This document shows, in pieces, positions 46,007-52,750 of a stretch of DNA of 64,000 nucleotides. Source of the DNA: Sphingopyxis terrae subsp. terrae NBRC 15098 (GTDB lineage Bacteria > Pseudomonadota > Alphaproteobacteria > Sphingomonadales > Sphingomonadaceae). The first letter of the stretch is position 1. Each line of letters opens with the position of its first letter. Both the position numbers and the translations under genes were made by a program. The stretch lies in NCBI RefSeq assembly GCF_001598815.1, contig NZ_BCZQ01000006.1, forward strand, positions 124,001 to 188,000. Direction: 5' to 3'. The notes under the pieces were generated by a model. The model was not told the DNA's origin. It made no database searches and saw nothing but the letters and a program-made list of their open reading frames with translations.

Positions 46007-46857
46007 TTAACCGTGAAATCAAACACACGAGCTGTCATTGCACCACCGACTGCAGCACCAGGCATCGCTTGGATGAACCCATATTCTCCGGGAGAAAGGT
46101 CGACTGTCGGCGTAACTTTATAGACGCCCGGACGAACCAGATCATAATCGAAAGACAGACGATCCTTGTCCATTACCCCCATTTTGCTGCCACCGATATT
46201 CATGCTTCCGACCCTTGCCTCACGTCGCCCCTTCTTTGGCATCAGCCCGATCAGAGAAAATTCGTTAGGCGACGCCGCAGCGGCCACCGTGGCGCCGGCC
46301 CACGGACTGACATTACTGGCTGTGGCTGGATTGGACTCGTCAAAAAAGAAGTAGAAGATGGGCCGTTTCGAAGTGGTGATGGTCCGCGCGCTTTCGTTAG
46401 CGATCGCAACTTTTATGCTCATGGACGCGATGCCCCCGGTAAGCGCATACCCAAAAATGCCACCTGTCTTCGCTTGATTTGAGACCGTGTAGTCGATCCT
46501 GTGCATCCGGGGCGCGGCATCACTTTGAAGAATATACAACCCAGCAGGGTGAGGTATCATCGGATCAGGCGAGTCGAGCGACAGTGACGAAGGTGGCGGT
46601 GCCTTCGCGGCATTCCGTTCAATCATCGCCGCGATCACCGATCCGGTAATGCCCTTGCCACTAAGTTGGATCAAAGCATCTGTGGATGTATCAAATTCCG
46701 CATCCTCATTCGCGATCTTTGCGATGATCGCCTCGTCGCTGATGCCGGCATTATGGAGCAATACGATGGTGTCGTTCGACAGCGTCTCCGCTTGGGCGGG
46801 ATAGGGGGCAAGAATGACCAACCCAGTAACCGCAAGATAATTTGCAAAACGCCCCAC
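46003..46857 (-). CDS. Secreted hypothetical protein
   Basis: The 284-residue protein has a signal peptide ending PYPAQAET, then a short helical region LSNDTIVLLHNAGISDEAII (about 26-45), a proline-rich linker (PPPSS) and a beta-rich remainder. The helical start resembles short oligomerisation modules in other secreted bacterial proteins, but I cannot name a family with confidence. It is coupled to the next small gene. GC content is lower than around it, which suggests later acquisition. Confidence 0.6.
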   Translation of the reverse strand: MGRFANYLAVTGLVILAPYPAQAETLSNDTIVLLHNAGISDEAIIAKIANEDAEFDTSTDALIQLSGKGITGSVIAAMIERNAAKAPPPSSLSLDSPDPMIPHPAGLYILQSDAAPRMHRIDYTVSNQAKTGGIFGYALTGGIASMSIKVAIANESARTITTSKRPIFYFFFDESNPATASNVSPWAGATVAAAASPNEFSLIGLMPKKGRREARVGSMNIGGSKMGVMDKDRLSFDYDLVRPGVYKVTPTVDLSPGEYGFIQAMPGAAVGGAMTARVFDFTVK

Positions 46858-47103
46858 AATATCCCCCTTAAAAACTTACAGGCGCCGATTGCCACGAAGG
46901 GATGTGACCAACAAGAGCAATTCAATCACTTTTGGATGTGCTTGAGCGCTGGTGACAACCCCTTCGCCGCCGGTTACACATTGCCGCCGGCGCCGCAGGG
47001 ACTCGCAGCCCCACGACGGGACTCGCTGCGCCGATTGACGGCCGATGGTCGCCGGCACGGGCTTGGGCCGCACCGATTTGGGGTGCGCTGCTGAAGGGGG
47101 CGA

Positions 47104-48756
47104 GTGACCGTGAAAAAAGCATCTGACCTGTTCATCGAATGCCTGGAAGAAGAAGGCGTCGAATATATCTTCGGCGTTCCGGGCGAGGAAAATCTCGACT
47201 TTCTCGACAGCCTGTCGCGTTCGCAAAAAATCAAGCTGATCCTGACCCGCCATGAGCAGGGGGCGGGCTTCATGGCCGCGACCTATGGCCGTCACACCGG
47301 CAAGACCGGGGTGTGCCTTGCGACGCTGGGCCCTGGCGCGACCAATTTCGTGACCGCGGCGGCTTATGCCCAGCTTGGCGGCATGCCGATGATGATGATC
47401 ACCGGGCAGAAACCGATCAAGAAATCGAAGCAGGGCCGGTTCCAGATCCTCGACGTCGTCGCGATGATGGGACCGATCACCAAATATACGCACCAGATGG
47501 CCTCGTCGGACAATATCCCGAGCCGCGTGCGCGAGGCCTTTCGCCTGGCCGAGGAAGAAAAGCCCGGCGCGGTGCATATCGAACTGCCCGAGGATATCGC
47601 CGACGAACATACCGAAAGCCTGCCGCTGAAGCGCAGCCATTCGCGCCGCCCGACCGCCGACGTCAAATCGATCCGCGAGGCGGTGAAGGCGCTCGAAAAT
47701 GCGAAGGCGCCGGTACTGGTAATCGGCGCGGGCGCGAACCGCACGATGACCAGCCGGATGCTGCTGCAGTTCATCGAAAAGACCGGCATCCCCTTTCTGA
47801 CCACCCAGCTCGGCAAGGGCGTGATCGACGAACGGCATCCGAAATTCCTCGGGTGCGCGGCACTGTCATCCGGCGATTTCGTGCACCGCGCGGTCGAGGC
47901 GTCGGACTGCATTGTCAACATCGGTCACGATGTGATTGAAAAGCCCCCCTTCTTCATGCAGCCCGGCGGGCCCACCGTTATCCATGTGTCCACCAAGACC
48001 GCCGAGGTCGATCCGGTCTATTTCCCCGGCATCGAAGTCATTGGCGATATTGCCAATGCGATCTGGCAGATGAAGGAGGATATCGTGCCGAACGGCGGCT
48101 GGTCGTTCGACCATATGCTCGCCTATCGCAAGGCCGAGGTCGAGCATACCGCCCCGCTCGCCGCCGACACGCGCTTCCCGATCTTTCCGCCGCATCTGGT
48201 GCAGCAGGTCCGCGACGCGATGCCCGACGACGGCATCATCTGCCTCGACAATGGCGTCTACAAGATCTGGTTCGCGCGCGGCTACACCGCCTACCGCCCG
48301 AACACCGTGCTGCTCGACAATGCGCTCGCGACGATGGGCGCAGGCCTGCCCAGCGCTATGATGTCGGCGATGGTCTACCCCGACCGCAAGGTCATGGCGA
48401 TCTGCGGCGACGGCGGCTTCATGATGAACAGTCAGGAAATGGAGACCGCGGTTCGCCTGGGGCTCAACCTGACCGTGCTGATCCTCAACGATTCAAGCTA
48501 TGGCATGATCCGCTGGAAACAGGCGAATATGGGGTTCAAGGATTGGGGGCTGACCTATGGCAACCCCGATTTCGTCAAATATGCTGAAAGCTATGGCGCG
48601 CACGGCCACCGCGTCGAAAGCGCGGCGCACCTCAAGGAACTTCTTGCGCATACGCGCGATACTCCCGGTGTGCACCTGATCGATTGCCCAGTAGATTATT
48701 CGGAGAATGACCAGATTTTGAACATCGACATCAAGAAGCTGTCGAAGGAACTCTGA
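47104..48756 (+). CDS. Acetolactate synthase large subunit-like TPP enzyme
   Basis: The 550-residue protein has the three-domain TPP fold: the N-terminal catalytic Glu in TRHEQGAGFMA (about residue 51), a central domain, and the C-terminal TPP/Mg motif ICGDGGFMMNSQEMETA followed by NDSSYGMI. It resembles catabolic or stand-alone acetolactate synthases; no small subunit gene is nearby. It probably condenses pyruvate or a related 2-oxo acid. The GTG start at 47104 follows AAGGGGGCGA, and a second GTG two codons later is possible. An aldehyde dehydrogenase gene follows after the GIY-YIG element. Confidence 0.85.
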   Translation: MTVKKASDLFIECLEEEGVEYIFGVPGEENLDFLDSLSRSQKIKLILTRHEQGAGFMAATYGRHTGKTGVCLATLGPGATNFVTAAAYAQLGGMPMMMITGQKPIKKSKQGRFQILDVVAMMGPITKYTHQMASSDNIPSRVREAFRLAEEEKPGAVHIELPEDIADEHTESLPLKRSHSRRPTADVKSIREAVKALENAKAPVLVIGAGANRTMTSRMLLQFIEKTGIPFLTTQLGKGVIDERHPKFLGCAALSSGDFVHRAVEASDCIVNIGHDVIEKPPFFMQPGGPTVIHVSTKTAEVDPVYFPGIEVIGDIANAIWQMKEDIVPNGGWSFDHMLAYRKAEVEHTAPLAADTRFPIFPPHLVQQVRDAMPDDGIICLDNGVYKIWFARGYTAYRPNTVLLDNALATMGAGLPSAMMSAMVYPDRKVMAICGDGGFMMNSQEMETAVRLGLNLTVLILNDSSYGMIRWKQANMGFKDWGLTYGNPDFVKYAESYGAHGHRVESAAHLKELLAHTRDTPGVHLIDCPVDYSENDQILNIDIKKLSKEL

Positions 48757-48777
48757 CGGTCGCGAACTCGCTTTTCT

Positions 48778-49144
48778 TGTCATCCCCGCGAAAGCGGGGA
48801 CCCAGGAGTTGGATGAGCCGAACCTATCATGTTTATATCCTCGCCAGCGGGCGCAACGGAACGCTCTATACCGGTGTGACGGGAGATCTGGCGCAGCGGA
48901 TGGAACAGCATCGCGACGGCGAAGGTTCAAAGTTTACGACAAAATACGGCGTTACTCGTCTGGTTCACATCGAAGCATTTGCCGACGTGAACGCAGCGAT
49001 CGCCCGCGAGAAAGCTGTAAAGAAATGGCGCCGGGCATGGAAACTGGAACTCATCGAACGGGGCAATCCGCAATGGCTCGACCTATATGATCGGATTAAC
49101 GGCTGAGCATGTCGCCCTGGGTCCCCGCTTTCGCGGGGATGACA
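48778..49144. mobile_element. 367-bp element: GIY-YIG gene between perfect 29-bp inverted repeats
   Basis: The left end 48778-48806 (TGTCATCCCCGCGAAAGCGG then GGACCCAGG) is exactly repeated inverted at 49116-49144. Each end is also a hairpin (CCCCGC/GCGGGG around GAAA or TTTC). The only content is the GIY-YIG gene, which starts six bases after the left end and stops nine bases before the right end. Confidence 0.8.
48813..49106 (+). CDS. GIY-YIG nuclease-like protein
   Basis: The 97-residue protein is a stand-alone GIY-YIG domain, with VYI (7-9), YTG (19-21), a likely catalytic Arg near residue 29 (LAQRMEQH) and a likely metal Glu66 (AREKAVKKW). Such single-domain proteins are predicted nickases or DNA-structure nucleases and are often misannotated as UvrC. 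The ribosome site AGGAG straddles the inner edge of the left repeat, four bases before the ATG, so the repeat supplies part of its translation start. Confidence 0.88.
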   Translation: MSRTYHVYILASGRNGTLYTGVTGDLAQRMEQHRDGEGSKFTTKYGVTRLVHIEAFADVNAAIAREKAVKKWRRAWKLELIERGNPQWLDLYDRING

Positions 49145-49187
49145 ATGGGGGGTGGCGGAGCGCGCGCCAGCATGTTGGAGAATGATT

Positions 49188-50621
49188 GTGAAACTCAAGG
49201 ACGTCTACCCGCTCTATCTCAACAACAAGGCGGTGCAGCCGAACACCGACCTCAAGGTGATCGACAAATTCACCGGCGAAATCGCTTTCCGTACCGCACT
49301 GGCGACCCCCGACGTCATCGATGAAGCCATCGCCGGCGCGGTGCGCGCCGCCGAGCCGATGGCGCGGCTCGCGAGTTACGAGAAGCAGGATGTCCTCAAT
49401 CATTGCGTCGCGCGCTTCAAGGAACGCTTCGACGAGCTTGCCTATGCGCTGTGCGTCGAAGCGGGAAAGCCGATCGCCGACAGCGAGGGCGAGGTCGGGC
49501 GCCTGATCGACACCTTCCGCATCGCCGCCGAAGAGGCGACGCGCAACTATGGCGAGATCCAGCCGCTCGACATATCGGCGCGCGCCAAGGGCTATATGGG
49601 GATGTGGAAGCGGGTGCCGATCGGCCCGTGCAGCTTTATCTCGCCGTTCAATTTTCCGCTCAACCTTGCGGCGCACAAGATCGCGCCGGCGATCGCGATG
49701 GGCTGCCCCTTCGTGATGAAGCCCGCCTCGATGACGCCGCTGGGCGCGATTATCATGGGCGAGGTGCTCGCCGAGTGCGACATATTGCCCGAAGGCGCGT
49801 TCAGCATCCTGCCCGCGAGCCGCGACGGCGCCGATCTGTTCACCACCGACGAACGGCTGAAATTGCTGAGCTTCACCGGCTCGCCCGGCGTCGGTTGGGA
49901 CCTCAAGGCAAAGGCCGGCAAGAAGAAGGTCGTGCTCGAACTCGGCGGCAATGCCGCCGTGATCGTCGACAAGGACGCCGACCTCGATCATGCGCTCGCG
50001 CGGATCATCTTCGGTGGCTATTACCAGTCGGGGCAAAGCTGCATCCATGTGCAGCGCGTCATCATCCACGCCGACATCTACGACCGTTTCCGCGACATGC
50101 TTGCCGCCAAGGTGAAGACGCTCAAATCGGGCGATCCCAAAAAGCGCGACACCTTCATCGGCCCGATGATTTCGGCAAAGGAAGCAGAGCGGCTCAAGGG
50201 CTGGATCGACGACGCGGTCGCGGCCGGGGCGACGTTGCTCGCCGGTGGCGGTTGCGAGGGCAATATGCTCGAGGCGACGCTGCTCGAAAATGTGCCCGAG
50301 GGGGCGGACGTGGTGCGCGAGGAAGCCTTCGGCCCGGTGGTCGTCCTGTCGCGCTTCACCGACTGGAACGCCGCACTGGCGGAGGTCAACGACAGCAAAT
50401 TCGGCTTGCAGGCCGGGATCTTCACCCGCGACATTCACAAGATATTGGAAGCGTGGGACGACCTCGACGTCGGCGGCATCGTCGTCAATGACGTCTCCTC
50501 CTACCGCGTCGACAATATGCCCTATGGCGGGGTCAAGGATTCGGGCCTCGGGCGCGAAGGCATCCGTTTCGCGATGGAAGATATGAGCGAAATCCGCAAT
50601 CTGGTGATCCGGCGCGTCTGA
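49188..50621 (+). CDS. Aldehyde dehydrogenase family protein
   Basis: The 477-residue protein has the ALDH motifs: SFTGSPGVGWDLKAKAGKKK, catalytic-base Glu in VLELGGNAA, nucleophile Cys in YYQSGQSCIHVQR and the NAD-site region EEAFGPVVVLS. It oxidises an aldehyde with NAD(P). The GTG at 49188 is chosen because GGAG lies seven bases before it; an ATG two codons earlier is too close to that site. The preceding acetolactate-synthase-like gene suggests a joint pathway, now separated by the GIY-YIG element. Confidence 0.9.
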   Translation: MKLKDVYPLYLNNKAVQPNTDLKVIDKFTGEIAFRTALATPDVIDEAIAGAVRAAEPMARLASYEKQDVLNHCVARFKERFDELAYALCVEAGKPIADSEGEVGRLIDTFRIAAEEATRNYGEIQPLDISARAKGYMGMWKRVPIGPCSFISPFNFPLNLAAHKIAPAIAMGCPFVMKPASMTPLGAIIMGEVLAECDILPEGAFSILPASRDGADLFTTDERLKLLSFTGSPGVGWDLKAKAGKKKVVLELGGNAAVIVDKDADLDHALARIIFGGYYQSGQSCIHVQRVIIHADIYDRFRDMLAAKVKTLKSGDPKKRDTFIGPMISAKEAERLKGWIDDAVAAGATLLAGGGCEGNMLEATLLENVPEGADVVREEAFGPVVVLSRFTDWNAALAEVNDSKFGLQAGIFTRDIHKILEAWDDLDVGGIVVNDVSSYRVDNMPYGGVKDSGLGREGIRFAMEDMSEIRNLVIRRV

Positions 50622-50631
50622 TCCTGAATAA

Positions 50632-50666
50632 CTGCGTCATTGCGAGCGAAGCTCGCAATGACGCAG
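50632..50666. repeat. Perfect 16-bp palindrome (CATTGCGAG type), possible terminator
   Basis: Arms CTGCGTCATTGCGAGC (50632-50647) and GCTCGCAATGACGCAG (50651-50666) are perfect around GAA, 10 bases past the aldehyde dehydrogenase stop. It has REP-like character and may stop transcription, although there is no T tract. Confidence 0.75.
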
Positions 50667-50765
50667 AATGGAAGCCGCCGATAGTCACCGAACCGCCGCA
50701 AAACATTCTTCAAACTGTCGCGGCTTTGATTCGGCGCATGTAACAAAACTCGTGTCTAGGCCGTG

Positions 50766-50781
50766 GGCAGCCAAGGCTGCC
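50766..50781 (+). promoter_or_regulatory. Leader hairpin before the LpxH-like gene
   Basis: GGCAGCC and GGCTGCC pair around AA directly before the ribosome site GGAG of the gene at 50795. The hairpin could affect translation or mRNA stability; no regulator can be named. Confidence 0.35.
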
Positions 50782-50794
50782 TACGGAGTGAGAC

Positions 50795-51676
50795 ATGGCC
50801 TCGATCTCGACCCTGCCGATCCCGAACCGCTTTCCCGATCCCTTCACCACCGAACCGCATGTGCCCGAGCGGGTGATCGGCGAGCGGCGCAATTACCGCA
50901 CCGTGTGGGTCAGCGACATCCACCTCGGAACGCGCGGCTGCAACGCCGGGCTGCTGATCGACTTTTTCGACCATGTCGATTGCGAGACGCTCTATCTCGT
51001 CGGCGACATCATCGACGGCTGGCGGCTGAAGAAGCGGCATTTCTGGCCGCCCGAGCATAATGACGTCGTCTGGCGCGTGCTGAAGCGCGCGAAGCGCGGC
51101 ACGCGCGTCGTCTATGTCCCCGGCAATCACGACGAGATGGTCAAGCCGTTCGACGGCTTCGATTTCGGCGGCGTCGAAATCCGGCGCGAGGCGGTTCACG
51201 AGACCGCCGATGGCCGCAAGCTGTTGATCGTCCATGGCGACGAGTTCGATGCGGTGATGCTCGCGCACCGCTGGCTCGCCTTTGTCGGCGACGCAGCCTA
51301 CACCGCGCTGATGAAGTGCAATGTGGTCGTCAACGCGATCCGCAGCCGCCTCGGCCTCCCCTATTGGTCGCTGTCGATGGTCGCCAAGCACAAGGTCAAG
51401 AACGCCGTCCAGTTCATCGGCCACTATGAAGAGGTGGTCGCCCATGCGGCGCGCTCACGCGGGGTCGACGGGGTGGTGTGCGGCCATATCCACAGCGCCG
51501 AAATGCGGGCGATCGACGGCGTCGATTATTACAACGACGGCGACTGGGTCGAGGGTTGCACCGCGCTGGTCGAACATCATGACGGCCGCATGGAAATCCT
51601 GCACTGGGCCGAAGAGGTCGCCGCACGCGACGCGCCGGCCCCGCTCGGCCTTCCTGCTGCCGCAAAGGCCGCGTGA
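50795..51676 (+). CDS. UDP-2,3-diacylglucosamine diphosphatase-like metallophosphoesterase (LpxH-related)
   Basis: The 293-residue protein has the calcineurin-like metal motifs in order: SDIHLGTRG, LVGDIIDGW, VPGNHDE and GHIHSAEM. It is close to the LpxH/YbbF group but longer, and the exact substrate is not certain; it may hydrolyse UDP-diacylglucosamine in lipid A synthesis or another lipid-linked phosphate. GGAG precedes the ATG. A glycosyltransferase gene follows seven bases later in the same transcript. Confidence 0.85.
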   Translation: MASISTLPIPNRFPDPFTTEPHVPERVIGERRNYRTVWVSDIHLGTRGCNAGLLIDFFDHVDCETLYLVGDIIDGWRLKKRHFWPPEHNDVVWRVLKRAKRGTRVVYVPGNHDEMVKPFDGFDFGGVEIRREAVHETADGRKLLIVHGDEFDAVMLAHRWLAFVGDAAYTALMKCNVVVNAIRSRLGLPYWSLSMVAKHKVKNAVQFIGHYEEVVAHAARSRGVDGVVCGHIHSAEMRAIDGVDYYNDGDWVEGCTALVEHHDGRMEILHWAEEVAARDAPAPLGLPAAAKAA

Positions 51677-51683
51677 GCGCCGC

Positions 51684-52733
51684 ATGCGGATATTGATCGT
51701 TACCGACGCCTGGGAGCCACAGGTCAACGGTGTCGTGCGCACGCTGCAGGCGACGATCGCCGAGTTGCGCGCGCAGGGGCATGTCGTGGGGGTGATCTCG
51801 CCCGATCTGTTCCGGTCAATCCCCTGCCCGACCTATGGCGAGATCCGCCTGGCCTTCGCGGGCAAGCGCGCCGTCGCACGGCGCATACGCGCCTTCGCAC
51901 CCGAGGCGATTCATATCTCGACCGAGGGGCCGCTCGGCCTTGCGGCGCGGCGCTGGTGCATCGATACCGGCTTTCCCTTCACCACCGCCTATCACACGCG
52001 CTTTCCCGAATATGTCGCGGCGCGCATCCCCGTGTCGCCGCAGTTCGTGTGGCGCTTTATCCGCTGGTTCCATCGCCCCGCGCAGCACATCATGGTCGCA
52101 ACGCGCTCGCTGAAACGCGAGCTTGCGGAGCAGGGTCTTGGGCAGACGATGATGTGGGAACGCGGCGTCGATCACGCCCTCTTTCATCCCGATCGCACGT
52201 CCCATCCCGATTTCGCCGGCCTCGCCCGCCCGATCCAGCTCTATGTCGGCCGCGTCGCGGTCGAAAAAAACATCGAGGCATTTCTCGAAACCCGACATCC
52301 GGGAACGAAGGTGATCGTAGGGGACGGTCCGGCGCTCGATGATCTGCGCGCCCGCTTCCCGGATGTCCGTTTCCTCGGCAAGCTCGGCGGCGAGCGTCTT
52401 GCCAGCGCCTATGCCGGCGCTGACGTCTTCGTCTTCCCCAGCCGTACCGACACCTTCGGCCTTGTCGTCATCGAAGCGCTGTCGTGCGGCACGCCCGTCG
52501 CGGCCTATCCCGTTGCCGGCCCGGCCGACATCGTCACCGACGACGCTGGCGCTCTCGATACCAATCTCGATCGTGCGATCGCGCTGGCACTGACACGCGA
52601 TCCGGCCCGCGCCGCGGCCTTGGGCCAACGCTACAGCTGGCCGAACTGCACGCGGCAGTTTCTGCGCGCACTGACCTTCGTACCCGCCGAATCCGCGACG
52701 ACGCCGGCCACGGTTTCGGCCCGCCTGGTTTAG
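51684..52733 (+). CDS. GT4 family glycosyltransferase
   Basis: The 349-residue GT-B enzyme starts MRILIVTDAWEPQVNGVVRT and has the donor-site pattern VFVFPSRTDTFGLVVIEALS with the E-x7-E region. It resembles alpha-mannosyl- or glucosyltransferases of phospholipid or sulfolipid type (SqdX/MgtA-like). Pairing with an LpxH-like gene suggests glycolipid or lipid A related work, which is inference. Its TAG stop forms one arm of a hairpin shared with the convergent receptor gene. Confidence 0.88.
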   Translation: MRILIVTDAWEPQVNGVVRTLQATIAELRAQGHVVGVISPDLFRSIPCPTYGEIRLAFAGKRAVARRIRAFAPEAIHISTEGPLGLAARRWCIDTGFPFTTAYHTRFPEYVAARIPVSPQFVWRFIRWFHRPAQHIMVATRSLKRELAEQGLGQTMMWERGVDHALFHPDRTSHPDFAGLARPIQLYVGRVAVEKNIEAFLETRHPGTKVIVGDGPALDDLRARFPDVRFLGKLGGERLASAYAGADVFVFPSRTDTFGLVVIEALSCGTPVAAYPVAGPADIVTDDAGALDTNLDRAIALALTRDPARAAALGQRYSWPNCTRQFLRALTFVPAESATTPATVSARLV

Positions 52734-52750
52734 AGTCAGCCAGGACTCTA
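52731..52750. terminator. Hairpin made of both convergent stop codons
   Basis: TAGAGTC (52731-52737) and GACTCTA (52744-52750) form a perfect 7-bp stem around AGCCAG. The left arm starts with the TAG of the glycosyltransferase and the right arm ends with the TAG of the receptor gene on the other strand. It may act as a weak bidirectional terminator. Confidence 0.45.

Noticed and set aside
46876-47838. 320-codon minus-strand frame
   Set aside because: Antisense to the acetolactate-synthase-like gene; codon pattern of a mirror frame.
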